From Cyanobacteria bacterium FACHB-502 (GTDB lineage: Bacteria; Cyanobacteriota; Cyanobacteriia; Elainellales; Elainellaceae), in the NCBI GenBank assembly GCA_014695325.1, contig JACJNZ010000022.1, positions 1-64,000 of the forward strand: DNA of 64,000 nt, given 5' to 3'. Each line of letters begins with the position of its first letter. The first letter of the stretch is position 1. Both the position numbers and the translations under genes were made by a program. Below, piece after piece: positions 35,308 to 43,917 of the stretch. The notes beneath the pieces are model-generated. The model did not search any database. It was not told the origin of the DNA and was given only the letters and a program-made list of their open reading frames with translations.

Positions 35308-37842
35308 CTAACTCAGCATCTTTCGTACCTTTTCGATTTGCCTCGGCGCGTGCATCTTCTGGTAAAGCTCGATCGCCATTGTAAAACTTGCCTGGCTTTC
35401 CTCCACGAGCCGCATTTTTTGATAGGTCAGCCCAAGCTGATAGTAAACTTCTGCCAGATCTGCTTTTGCGCCAATCTGGTCGAGCAAGCTGCGGGCGTTG
35501 CGCAGGTGGGCGATCCCGGTTTGAAACTGTCCCTTCGATCGTTCGATCACTGCCATGCCGTTCAATGCTTTTGCCTGCACGAGAACGTAGCGGCTTTGCT
35601 CGGCGAATTCTTGTGCGAGTCGATACATTTTGAGGGCGCGATCGGGTTCGCCCAGATTTTGATACGTGAGTCCCAGGAAGATGAGGCTGTAGCCGTATCC
35701 CCAGCTTGTGCCGTGAAAAATTTCAAACTCGCTCAGCACCTTTTGCATATATTGACGGGCGATTTGCGGTTGATGAAAGCAGGAATGCAGATACGCGAGA
35801 CAAAACCAGGAACCCACTGCGTACAGATGACACTCGGTATGGAACGCGAGTTCCTGCACCTGCTCAAACAAATGCGCTGCCTCTTTCAGTTCCCACAGCT
35901 CGATCTGGCACAGTCCAGTATTAAATAAAGCCAGGATTTCCAAACTTCTAAGGTCATACTCTACGGCGATCGCTCTGGATTTTTCGTGACACTGCATCGC
36001 CTGCTGAATTCGTCCGGTAAACCAGTACAAATCGCCCAGATGGTTGTAGAGTTGGCTGAGGACGTAGCCTGGCTGAACCCGATCGATAATTTGCTCGATT
36101 GCGCTGGTCATGCGCTGCAAAATGCCAATTCGATAGGCAGCCACGCCCAAAGATTCTTCCGGTTCCCAGGGGCTATGTCGCCGATGCAAAATTACTCTGG
36201 CTGCTGCTTCATCGTCGTTGATTTGCAAGCAGTGATAGTAAGCTTCTAGGGCTGTCAGTGCGTCCTCGATCGTCCGAATGGTTCTCACCCGTGCCGTCCA
36301 AAACAGAGCCGCCTGCTGATTTACCAGTTGCCAGTCTGGACTTGCTTTGAGTCGGGCGATCGACTCTGCCTGAATTGCCGGATGCAGCCGATACTCGCCG
36401 TGATGCGATTCCACCAAAAACCAGTCGCGCAAACAGCGCAGAATTCGCCCATGCTGCTCTTCGGGTGCGTCCCATAAGAGACCAATCATGCCTTCGGGAG
36501 GCAGGGTGGCGATATCTTGAAAGCGGTAGCAGCCCAGGCGACAAAGCAGGCGATAGGCTTCCGGGTAAAGCTGCTGAAGGCGATCGAAGTGGCTGGCAAT
36601 GAGATCCTGCAAATCAGTTTCGCACAGCAAATCGTCCTGGTGTGCCTGCCAGTAGGCGGTGAGGTCGCCTTCATAGTCAAGCCGTACCGCGCTGCTGAGG
36701 ATGGTCATTGCTTTGGCATTGCCGCGATATGCCCCGTGCATTTGCTCCAGCGAAGTGAGGTCGGGCGGGATGTGCTGATGCTCAAAAAACTGTGCCCAGG
36801 CAGAGAGATCAAGCTGCGGCAAAACATAAGGATGCAGGTTCACCGTTGCTTCATGGACAGGTTCGCGGCTGGTAATCAGTGTGATTGACTGTGCGGCCGG
36901 ATCGGTCAGCACTTCCAGCAGAGCAACGTAATTGCGGTGAGGCTTAAGCAAATGACCGCTGCGGTCGAGTGCCGTCTCAAAGTTATCGATCAAAATTCCC
37001 ACCGATTGCTGGCGCAGCTTTTGCCGCAGCCGCTCGAGTGCCAGGCGAAAATCGGCCGTTGGGTCTTCTTGGAAGTAGCGTTGCAGCCATTCCTGCACCA
37101 GCATTTCTGCCGGGATTAAGTTCTGGCTTTCCTTTGCCATCCAGCCTTCTAGCTTCAGCGTGAAGTGATGCTGCCGCAAAAATTCCGATGCCAGTGTGGT
37201 TTTTCCCAGCCCCCCTTCTCCCAGAATTAAGATTGCCTTTGCGCCTTTTTGCCGCAGTTCTTCCAGGTCGCTCATGGCGCGGGCACGTCCAACAAAGCTA
37301 ATGCTTGCCACCGCGATCGAGGCAGGACGCTGGGGCAGAGTGAGATGGCTGCCATAACCCGCGACTTTGCGCCAGTCGAGCTGAAGCAGTTGGCAGCACT
37401 GCTTAAACGTTTCAATGTAGAGCGGTTTGCGCTGCATCAGCCGCTGCCAGGTGTCGAGGGCAGTGTTGCCCAGTGCCGATCGAATCACGGTGGGGCAATC
37501 GGTGGGACTATCGAGCGCGTCATCCTGCTGCATATAGAGCTGTTCGCTGACCTGAAGGATCTTTTCTAGCCCCGATCGCGAAGGCTTCAGCAAAAAGGCG
37601 GGTTCGACAATGAGCGTTGTGCCGTTTCTACGAATCACATCCACAATTTCGCCTGCGGCAATGCTGAGATTTTGAGGACAGCGAGCTAGCCACCAGGCAC
37701 TATTGAAGTAAACTTGTCCGGTTCGACGCGGCTGAATTTCACGTTCAACGATCGCCTGTCCCTGCCAGGGTTCTCCTTGTTCATCAGCCGTTGATTTGTC
37801 GAATCGATCGGGTTCTAACCCGTTTGCTAGATCAAACTGCAT
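35308..37842 (-). CDS. STAND NTPase with NfeD-like N-terminal domain and C-terminal TPR repeats
   Basis: The domain order over 844 residues is unusual. Residues about 30-85 (GQAIVEREIQPRRTGQVYF, IAAGEIVDVI, LIVEP) resemble the OB fold of NfeD C-termini. A short helical region follows (about 125-165). The STAND/NB-ARC ATPase has Walker A GEGGLGKT (208-215), Walker B GILIDNF (282-288) and an ITLITSRE sensor. The last 300 residues are TPR-like helical repeats (GRIQQAMQCHEKSRAIA, LGEPDRALKMYRLAQEFAEQ). STAND proteins are signalling switches that sense a ligand through the repeats and oligomerise; in bacteria many are defence or regulatory proteins. No nuclease or toxin domain is fused here. It may be a regulator or a scaffold; the role is unproven. 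Confidence 0.85.
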   Translation of the reverse strand: MQFDLANGLEPDRFDKSTADEQGEPWQGQAIVEREIQPRRTGQVYFNSAWWLARCPQNLSIAAGEIVDVIRRNGTTLIVEPAFLLKPSRSGLEKILQVSEQLYMQQDDALDSPTDCPTVIRSALGNTALDTWQRLMQRKPLYIETFKQCCQLLQLDWRKVAGYGSHLTLPQRPASIAVASISFVGRARAMSDLEELRQKGAKAILILGEGGLGKTTLASEFLRQHHFTLKLEGWMAKESQNLIPAEMLVQEWLQRYFQEDPTADFRLALERLRQKLRQQSVGILIDNFETALDRSGHLLKPHRNYVALLEVLTDPAAQSITLITSREPVHEATVNLHPYVLPQLDLSAWAQFFEHQHIPPDLTSLEQMHGAYRGNAKAMTILSSAVRLDYEGDLTAYWQAHQDDLLCETDLQDLIASHFDRLQQLYPEAYRLLCRLGCYRFQDIATLPPEGMIGLLWDAPEEQHGRILRCLRDWFLVESHHGEYRLHPAIQAESIARLKASPDWQLVNQQAALFWTARVRTIRTIEDALTALEAYYHCLQINDDEAAARVILHRRHSPWEPEESLGVAAYRIGILQRMTSAIEQIIDRVQPGYVLSQLYNHLGDLYWFTGRIQQAMQCHEKSRAIAVEYDLRSLEILALFNTGLCQIELWELKEAAHLFEQVQELAFHTECHLYAVGSWFCLAYLHSCFHQPQIARQYMQKVLSEFEIFHGTSWGYGYSLIFLGLTYQNLGEPDRALKMYRLAQEFAEQSRYVLVQAKALNGMAVIERSKGQFQTGIAHLRNARSLLDQIGAKADLAEVYYQLGLTYQKMRLVEESQASFTMAIELYQKMHAPRQIEKVRKMLS

Positions 37843-38333
37843 TTTGATTAACTCCCTGATTCAGGCGGCAATGCTGGAAAAGCGATCGCAAGAGCAAAGA
37901 CATTTGCTTACTGTTTGGCTTCTTTTATTCTCGCGGGTGATCGCGTAGACAGGCGGCGTCTCCGGGGAAAATCTTTAGGGTTGTCTCCGAGTCGAGCATT
38001 TCTGAGGGGAGGGTGAAATCAAACGATGAATTCAGATGAACACTGTAAATTGAATTGTGCGTGAATTAAAGCGTGAATCGTGCTCGGACACTAAAAAGTT
38101 ACAGAAAAGCAAGCCTTGGGACACAGGTAATCCCATTGCCAAGCATGAGTCTACGAACTTTGAGGAACATTTTGTGAAACGTCCCTGGAGGAACATCTCG
38201 ATCGAAAGACTGATTAGCGATCGAAATAAATCAAAATAAGCGGAATACAAAATCAGCTCTACGAGTGATCCGGGATGCTTATTCCCTACAACAATGGCTG
38301 TTGAAAATCCAGAAATCAAACCTACTTTTTGGA
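37843..38333. other. Intergenic region, no supported gene
   Basis: About 490 bases between the start of the STAND gene and the end of lepB, both on the minus strand. Short frames on both strands (38057-38239 plus, 38032-38319 minus) lie opposite one another and neither has recognisable content. It probably contains the STAND promoter. Confidence 0.4.
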
Positions 38334-39002
38334 TCAGCCGGTCTGCCCCTCCTGCAAGGGAGGAGTGCTTTCCGTAGCGGGGACTTGCAAAAAGCCGAGA
38401 CGATCGAACGGGAAAAAGCAGAAGATTGCACGACCGATAATATTCTGACGCGGCAAAAAGCCCCAGACGTGAGAATCATTACTGTTGTTGCGGTTGTCAC
38501 CCATCACAAAAAACTGGTCTGCAGGAACGCGTACTGATGGCATTTCGTAGGCAGGCGGCTCGGCAAGGTAGGCTTCGGTCAGGGATTGACCGTTGATTAA
38601 AACATTGCCCTGCGTCACTTGCACGATGTCTCCCGGTGTGCCAATCACCCGCTTGATAAATGCCTTATCAGGCGCATAACCAAACTGCTGAAGCTGGAGC
38701 GGCGGGTCAAAAACGACAATCTCTCCGTGCTGGGGCGATCGAAACCGATAAGCAATTTTCTCTACCACGAGCCGATCGCCAATTTGCAGGGTAGGCAGCA
38801 TCGAATCCGAGGGAATGTAGCGCGGCTCTGCTACAAATAGCCGAATCACGATCGCCAGCACCAGCGCGATGCCTAAAATTTGCACGTTGTCTCGCTGTCC
38901 TTTCGAGAGGCGCGACCACCACGAGCCAGACTGCTTCTTAACAGAAGCTTCAGTGTTGGCGGATTGAGCATTGGGGGGAACGTTTTGCGATTCAGAAGCC
39001 AT
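38334..39002 (-). CDS. lepB: Signal peptidase I
   Basis: The 222-residue protein has one N-terminal membrane anchor (ILGIALVLAIVIRLFV), then the catalytic serine in PSDSMLPTL (Ser67) and the general-base lysine in AFIKRVIGTPGD. Box D and E motifs follow (GDNRNNSNDSHVWGFLP). It cleaves signal peptides of exported proteins at the periplasmic or lumenal face of the membrane. The N-terminal 35 residues are an extra polar tail. The end is about 10 residues longer than the minimal family core. Confidence 0.96.
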   Translation of the reverse strand: MASESQNVPPNAQSANTEASVKKQSGSWWSRLSKGQRDNVQILGIALVLAIVIRLFVAEPRYIPSDSMLPTLQIGDRLVVEKIAYRFRSPQHGEIVVFDPPLQLQQFGYAPDKAFIKRVIGTPGDIVQVTQGNVLINGQSLTEAYLAEPPAYEMPSVRVPADQFFVMGDNRNNSNDSHVWGFLPRQNIIGRAIFCFFPFDRLGFLQVPATESTPPLQEGQTG

Positions 39003-39102
39003 CGGGATTCAGAAGCCAATAGATAGAGCGAATTTCTCTCGATCGAGAGACCATCCCAACCTTACAATTTTTTTAACCGTATTCCCAGGAGAGCCGTAAA
39101 TT

Positions 39103-39345
39103 ATGGCAAGTTCAGCGTCGGGCGATTCAACAGCTCCCTCGGAGCAGGCAAACTCAAAACAAAATTTAGAACAGTGGTACATTGTCAAACAGCCGAGCGG
39201 AGTCTGCCAAATTCTCTCTGTTGCCGAAGCTTCTGAGTTTGCGAATTGGTCTGATCACGAGAAATGGGGACCGTTTCAGTCCCAGGGCGAAGCGATCGCC
39301 CGTCGGGTGGGGCTGATCCGGGCTGGAAAGTGTCAACCTCAGTAA
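39103..39345 (+). CDS. Small conserved-type hypothetical protein
   Basis: The 80-residue protein has a Ser/Ala/Gln-rich N-terminus followed by a compact folded part (WYIVKQPSGVCQILSV, EKWGPFQSQGEAIARRVGLIRAGKC). The composition and codon use look real, and similar short proteins are familiar from other cyanobacteria, annotated only as hypothetical. It is divergent from lepB and about 80 bases upstream of an alpha/beta hydrolase. The function is unknown. Confidence 0.65.
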   Translation: MASSASGDSTAPSEQANSKQNLEQWYIVKQPSGVCQILSVAEASEFANWSDHEKWGPFQSQGEAIARRVGLIRAGKCQPQ

Positions 39346-39427
39346 AAAGTGTCAGTCCCAGTAAAGAGCCAGCCCTAGTAAAGAACTGATTGCCGCTTTG
39401 CTAATCATTCACCGGACGATTCCCCGG

Positions 39428-40411
39428 ATGATTCACCCGCTCATTCACCCCATTATTGGTTTACTCGCCATTTTTGCTGCCCCTATGTCCTTTCGATCGC
39501 TCAACCTCCCCATTGCCCAACTCACCGAACCCACTTCGATCGCCCTCGCCCAATCCATCTACGTTCAAGGCATCGAAACCCCGCTTCAGCCAGAGCCGGT
39601 TGCTTCGCAGTTCCCTATAGGGATAATCGAGACGGCGTTTGTTTATCGAAAAGGCAAACAGACCAGAAATCAGCCGATCGTGTTACTCCACGGATTTGAC
39701 AGCTCTGTGTTTGAGTTCCGGCGGTTGCTGCCGCTGCTTGCAGAACACGAAGACACCTGGGCGATCGATTTGCTGGGGTTTGGATTTACCGATCGTCCGG
39801 CGGGAATTCCCTTTAGCGCAGCGGCAATCAAGACTCATTTTTATTACACCTGGAAAACGCTGATCGGTCAGCCGATGGTGCTGGTGGGGGCTTCGATGGG
39901 GGGCGCGGCTGCGATCGATTTTGCCCTGACTTATCCAGAAGCAGTGTCGCGGCTGGTGCTGATTGATAGTGCAGGCTATTCGGCAGGTCCGCCGATCGGC
40001 AAATTCCTAATTGAGCCAATAGGCAGGTGGGCGACTAATTTTTTGCGAAGTCCGAAGGTGCGTCGCGATGTCAGCCTGAAGGCTTACGCTGATCCCCAGT
40101 TTGTCACCGACGATGCCCTATCCTGTGCGGCACTGCACCTGGAGCATCCCCACTGGCAAAATGCTTTGATTGCCTTTACGCAGAGCGGGGGCTACCGTTC
40201 GTTTCGCAGGCAGCTTGCCCAGCTTCAGCCGCCAACGCTGATTCTGTGGGGCAAGAACGATCGCATTTTGGGCATCAAAGATGCAACTCGCTTGCACCAG
40301 GCAATTCCCCAAAGTCGTCTGGTCTGGATCGATCGCTGTGGTCATGTGCCGCATCTAGAGCAGCCACAGTTAACCGCCGCCCATATTTTGAAATTCCTGG
40401 AGCCTGAGTAA
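39428..40411 (+). CDS. Alpha/beta hydrolase with N-terminal signal-like segment
   Basis: About 327 residues from the ATG at 39428; a TTG at 39398 would add ten residues. The N-terminus is hydrophobic (LIHPIIGLLAIFAAP), possibly a signal or membrane anchor. The fold is clear: HGFDSS oxyanion motif, nucleophile elbow GASMGG (Ser), acid region LWGKNDRILG, and catalytic His in CGHVPHLEQP. The motif set is typical of the cyanobacterial hydrolase group near 2-hydroxy-6-oxo acid hydrolases, but a cyclic substrate is only one possibility. The exact substrate is unknown. Confidence 0.87.
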   Translation: MIHPLIHPIIGLLAIFAAPMSFRSLNLPIAQLTEPTSIALAQSIYVQGIETPLQPEPVASQFPIGIIETAFVYRKGKQTRNQPIVLLHGFDSSVFEFRRLLPLLAEHEDTWAIDLLGFGFTDRPAGIPFSAAAIKTHFYYTWKTLIGQPMVLVGASMGGAAAIDFALTYPEAVSRLVLIDSAGYSAGPPIGKFLIEPIGRWATNFLRSPKVRRDVSLKAYADPQFVTDDALSCAALHLEHPHWQNALIAFTQSGGYRSFRRQLAQLQPPTLILWGKNDRILGIKDATRLHQAIPQSRLVWIDRCGHVPHLEQPQLTAAHILKFLEPE

Positions 40412-40588
40412 ATGTTTCAGGGTGAATGGTTCAGGAGTCCCCATAGTCCTGCGTTTGCCCCCAATCCCCGACCCATGAGACACTTCCGCTTCAGGATGCG
40501 GTTCAGAATTCGGTTCAAAGTTCCTCAATCTCGAAAATTTCGAGGGATTTCATGCTCTCTTCCGGCTCAAAGTTCCCCACGGATGGGA

Positions 40589-40635
40589 ATTTGGGGGGCG
40601 GTTCAGGTCGCTTCCTCGCAGCTTCAAACATCCTC
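40589..40635. repeat. Dispersed G-rich repeat copy
   Basis: It contains GGAATTTGGGGGGCGGTTCA, then a tail ending TTCAAACATCCTC. The core is related to the inverted form of the 4381 element and to the copy near 8694. A left terminus is not clearly recognisable, so only this part is annotated. Confidence 0.45.
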
Positions 40636-40646
40636 TTAACGGGCGA

Positions 40647-41366
40647 ATGTTCCTGCCCTGTGTCGTGATATTGTTAAAGCTCCCCCTGTCTGAGCGATCG
40701 AGGAATGCTGCTGTGAAGTCGTCTGCTCCGCCATTTGCTCCGAAAGTATTGGTCATCCTGAATGGTAAGGGCGGCGTGGGTAAAACAACAACAGCAATTA
40801 ACCTGGCGGCAGTATTTGCAGAAAGGTTTCGGGTGCTGCTAGTAGATGCCGATCCGCAGGGATCAGCAAGCTGGTGGGTGGAGCGCAGTCAGCGCAGTTT
40901 GGGATTTGATTTGTCGCAGGAAGCCGACCCTACTCTGCTAACAGGACTGCGGCGCGTCAAGGATTACGAGCTGATTGTCGTGGATACCCGACCCGCGCTG
41001 GACTCCGAATCTCTGATGGCAGTGATTCCGGCAGCCGATTATTTGCTTTTACCGACCCCGCCTGCCCCAATGGATCTGTCTGCCCTGATCGAAACGGTGA
41101 AGCGCACGGTGATTCCGGCTCAAGTTCCCCATCGGGTGCTGCTTACTCGCGTTGATCCCCGCAGTCTGGGGGAAGCTCTGGAGGCACAAAATACGCTGCT
41201 CGAAATGGGCATTCCTGCCTGTCATGCGTTTATTCGAGCGTACAAAGCACACGAACGAGCGGCATTAGAGGCGCAGTCTGTCATTCAGTGGCGCGGCAAA
41301 AACGGGCGAGAAGCAGAGGCAGACTATCGGCGCGTTGCGGAGGAAGTGCAGCGGGATTGGGCATGA
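40647..41366 (+). CDS. mcdA: ParA-family ATPase, probable McdA (type 2)
   Basis: This 239-residue ParA/MinD-type ATPase has a deviant Walker A LNGKGGVGKTTT with the signature lysine, and VLLVDADPQGSASWW and LIVVDTRPALDS segments. Such ATPases bind DNA nonspecifically and move cargo along the nucleoid. It is directly followed by a coiled-coil, disordered protein with a C-terminal tryptophan, the arrangement of type-2 McdA/McdB pairs that distribute carboxysomes. No parB or plasmid replication gene is nearby, which disfavours a partition role. The start could also be a GTG near 40713, because the first 22 residues look untypical. McdA identity is inferred from gene order and the partner. Confidence 0.65.
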   Translation: MFLPCVVILLKLPLSERSRNAAVKSSAPPFAPKVLVILNGKGGVGKTTTAINLAAVFAERFRVLLVDADPQGSASWWVERSQRSLGFDLSQEADPTLLTGLRRVKDYELIVVDTRPALDSESLMAVIPAADYLLLPTPPAPMDLSALIETVKRTVIPAQVPHRVLLTRVDPRSLGEALEAQNTLLEMGIPACHAFIRAYKAHERAALEAQSVIQWRGKNGREAEADYRRVAEEVQRDWA

Positions 41367-41443
41367 TGTGAGCATGATTATTGATAAAATTTGCATCTGG
41401 AGTAGGCGGCAAAGGCTAGAATTTGAAGGGATTGGAGGCAACT

Positions 41444-42517
41444 ATGGCAAAGAAGCGGCTTTCGGATTTACTGCGGGACGAAGTCAATAAATCGGCAGAT
41501 AAGGCAGGGCAAGCGGCTGAGCCTTCTTCTGAACCATCAAACGAGCCGTCGAACGAGCCGGCAAATCAGTCATCCAATGAGTCGGCAAACGAGCCATCGA
41601 ACGAGTCGGCAAATCAGTCAGCAGATCAGTCAGCAAAATCAACCGGGGCGAAGCCAGCCAAGCCACCTGAAAAATTGCCTGCTTCGAGTCAGCCGACGAT
41701 CGACTCAGCCGATTCAGCCATAAGTAAGGCAAGTCCCGAAACCCCTGCTGAAGCCAAAACAACCGCCCCCCAGGGAGAACCACTTCGCCTCGGCGTTCAT
41801 CCCAGCCAGCAGAATCAGCAAGATGCAACCGCTGAGGTAGCTGCTGCCCAGTCTGCTCGACGCAATAGCCCCACCAAAGCAGAACTCGAAACCACGATCG
41901 CCGAACTCAAAACTCAGCTCGAAACGGCTCAGCAGCAGAAAGAAAGCTTTGACCAGCAGATCGATCACCTTCAGGCAGAAGTGAAGCGGCAGCAGTCTGT
42001 AATCGACCAGCTTCAAGCGGAGATGCAGCAGTCTAAATCGCTCAGAGCTGAACTGGAAGAAGCCCGACAAGTCATTCTCAAGCTTTCGGAAATCAACGTC
42101 AAACCCGTTGACGCGAAGTACGCCAGCAAGGAACAGGACACGCGTAAGCAACAGGACACCCGTAAGGAAATCGCTGGCACAGCAACGCATGGTGTGGCTC
42201 CGACTGCCCATCTTCACTATGTTAAAGCGGGAGAATCACAACCAATCCCGCCTCAGTCTGCTATCAGTAAATCCGGTGCGCCGATCGTTCCAGCGCCTTC
42301 TAACGCGGCTGAACCCGAGCTAGAGTCCAAGCCAGTCCAGTTCAAGATGCCCGCTTCCAACGAAGATGCAGGCAAACTCGCGCCGCCCAGCCGACACCAG
42401 CAGGAACTTCGCCGCATTCTCGACCACCCGATCCGACCCGCCTCCCTGCCACCGATGTCAACGCCGCAAAAGGAAGACAAGAAGCTGAGCGAAACGGACA
42501 TGGGCTGGGTGGATTGA
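41444..42517 (+). CDS. mcdB: Probable McdB carboxysome-positioning adaptor (type 2)
   Basis: About 357 residues from the ATG at 41444 (MAKKRLSDLLRDEV), whose basic N-terminus is what the ATPase partner would bind. Next come nine tandem tetrapeptides (such as NEPS, NESA) over residues about 30-65, a long acidic-Gln coiled coil (ELKTQLETAQQQKESFDQQID...), and a Pro/Ser-rich part. The C-terminus ends ETDMGWVD, with Trp355 flanked by acids, matching the invariant C-terminal tryptophan of McdB proteins. The order basic end, disordered/coiled-coil centre and C-terminal Trp is the McdB plan; McdB bridges McdA to the carboxysome shell. No ccm genes are in the window, so the assignment rests on architecture alone. 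Confidence 0.62.
   Translation: MAKKRLSDLLRDEVNKSADKAGQAAEPSSEPSNEPSNEPANQSSNESANEPSNESANQSADQSAKSTGAKPAKPPEKLPASSQPTIDSADSAISKASPETPAEAKTTAPQGEPLRLGVHPSQQNQQDATAEVAAAQSARRNSPTKAELETTIAELKTQLETAQQQKESFDQQIDHLQAEVKRQQSVIDQLQAEMQQSKSLRAELEEARQVILKLSEINVKPVDAKYASKEQDTRKQQDTRKEIAGTATHGVAPTAHLHYVKAGESQPIPPQSAISKSGAPIVPAPSNAAEPELESKPVQFKMPASNEDAGKLAPPSRHQQELRRILDHPIRPASLPPMSTPQKEDKKLSETDMGWVD
41531..41638. repeat. 12-bp tandem repeat x9 in the McdB-like gene
   Basis: Nine in-frame 12-base units (such as GAGCCGTCGAAC and CAGTCAGCAGAT) encode (E/Q)(P/S)(S/A)N-like tetrapeptides. The block is polar and disordered; copy number could vary without breaking the frame. Confidence 0.8.
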
Positions 42518-42562
42518 GATCGTTAAGATAGATAGAGCCAGTATTAGCGAACGTGAAGCTTC

Positions 42563-43876
42563 ATGACCTCAACCCTCATCAGTTCCTCCTCCGGTCTTAA
42601 CGCACCCCTGAATGCGCCTACCGTTCATCAATTGTCCAGTGGACTGACAATCGTTGCCGAGCAAATGCCCGTCGATGCGGTGAATCTGAGTCTCTGGGTG
42701 GGGATTGGTTCTGCGATCGAAACTGACGAAATCAATGGCATGGCTCACTTCTTGGAGCACATGATCTTTAAAGGCACGCAGCGGTTGCAGAGCGGTGTGT
42801 TTGAACGAGAAGTCGAGCAGCGCGGCGCAGCCACCAATGCAGCAACCAGCCAGGACTACACCTACTACTACATTACCTGTGCCCCTCAAGACTTTGCTGC
42901 CCTGGCTCCACTCCAGATTGAAGTTGTGCTGAATGCTGCCATCCCAGATGATGCCTTTGAGCGGGAGCGAATGGTCGTTCTGGAAGAAATTCGCCGCTCT
43001 GAAGACAATCCTCGTCGCCGCACCTACGCCCGATCGATCGAGGCAGGATTCGATCGCCTGCCCTATCGCCGTCCCGTTCTTGGACCTGCCAGTGTCATCG
43101 AAAACTTGAAACCGCAGCAAATGCGCGACTTCCACGCAACCTGGTATCGTCCTCAGTCGATGACCGCCGTTGTTGTAGGGAACCTGCCCGTCGATCGCCT
43201 GATCGAAATTGTTGCCGAAGGCTTTGAAGCAGCTCAATCCAGCAATTCTCCCACGCCCACAGTTCCCAGCCCCCATCTCCTCTCCCACTCCCCCGAAGCC
43301 CCCTTTACCGAAGTCAGCCGTCAGGAATTTGAAGACGACGGCTTGCAGCAGGCGCGTCTGGTGATGATGTGGCGCGTTCCCGGTATGGAGGATTTAGCTG
43401 AAACCTATGCGCTGGATGTGCTGGCTTCAGTGTTGGCACGCGGACGGACTTCTCGCCTGATTCGGGATTTGCGCGAAGAGCGAGGCTTGGTATCGAGCAT
43501 CTCGGTCAGCAATATGACTTATACGCAGCAGGGCTTGTTCTACCTCGCTGCCCAGCTTCCTACTGAAAATATTCCAGCCGTAGAAGCCGCTGTGCAGCAG
43601 CACATTCGCCAGCTTCAAACCGAGCCGATCCAGGAATCTGAGATCGAGCGCATTCGCACTCTGGTTGCTAATCGCTTTATTTTCGCCAACGAAACGCCAA
43701 GCGATCGCGGCAGTCTCTACGGCTATTACCAGGCAATTCTGGGCGATCTGGCTCCTGCACTCGACTATCCGGCACAAATTCAGGCGCTAGAGGCGATCGA
43801 TCTGCAGCGGGCAGCGCAACGCTATCTCGACCCGGATGTCTATCGTGCCGTAGTGATGAAGCCGACCGTTTCGTAA
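42563..43876 (+). CDS. M16-family zinc protease
   Basis: The 437-residue protein carries the inverted zinc motif HFLEH (HxxEH) with the nearby catalytic-site context GMAHFLEHMIFKGT, a downstream glutamate region (FEREVEQRGAATNAATSQDY), and a C-terminal inactive-homologue half. M16 enzymes degrade or process peptides. The N-terminal part matches single-subunit bacterial processing proteases. Between the two halves there is a 25-residue Pro/Ser-rich insert (residues about 228-250) encoded by a pyrimidine-rich tract, which looks like a recent repeat insertion. It follows the McdB-like gene on the same strand by 45 bases. Confidence 0.92.
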   Translation: MTSTLISSSSGLNAPLNAPTVHQLSSGLTIVAEQMPVDAVNLSLWVGIGSAIETDEINGMAHFLEHMIFKGTQRLQSGVFEREVEQRGAATNAATSQDYTYYYITCAPQDFAALAPLQIEVVLNAAIPDDAFERERMVVLEEIRRSEDNPRRRTYARSIEAGFDRLPYRRPVLGPASVIENLKPQQMRDFHATWYRPQSMTAVVVGNLPVDRLIEIVAEGFEAAQSSNSPTPTVPSPHLLSHSPEAPFTEVSRQEFEDDGLQQARLVMMWRVPGMEDLAETYALDVLASVLARGRTSRLIRDLREERGLVSSISVSNMTYTQQGLFYLAAQLPTENIPAVEAAVQQHIRQLQTEPIQESEIERIRTLVANRFIFANETPSDRGSLYGYYQAILGDLAPALDYPAQIQALEAIDLQRAAQRYLDPDVYRAVVMKPTVS

Positions 43877-43917
43877 GTGCCGTCAGCAATCCCGTCAGCA
43901 GTGCCGCTAGAACTCCA

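Noticed and set aside
38032-38319. Overlapping frames on both strands between the STAND gene and lepB
   Set aside because: The frames lie opposite each other, neither shows motifs or a ribosome-binding site.
40412-40639. Plus-strand 75-residue frame between the alpha/beta hydrolase and mcdA-like gene
   Set aside because: It spans a dispersed G-rich repeat and its sequence is Arg/Pro/Phe-rich, as chance translations of such DNA are.
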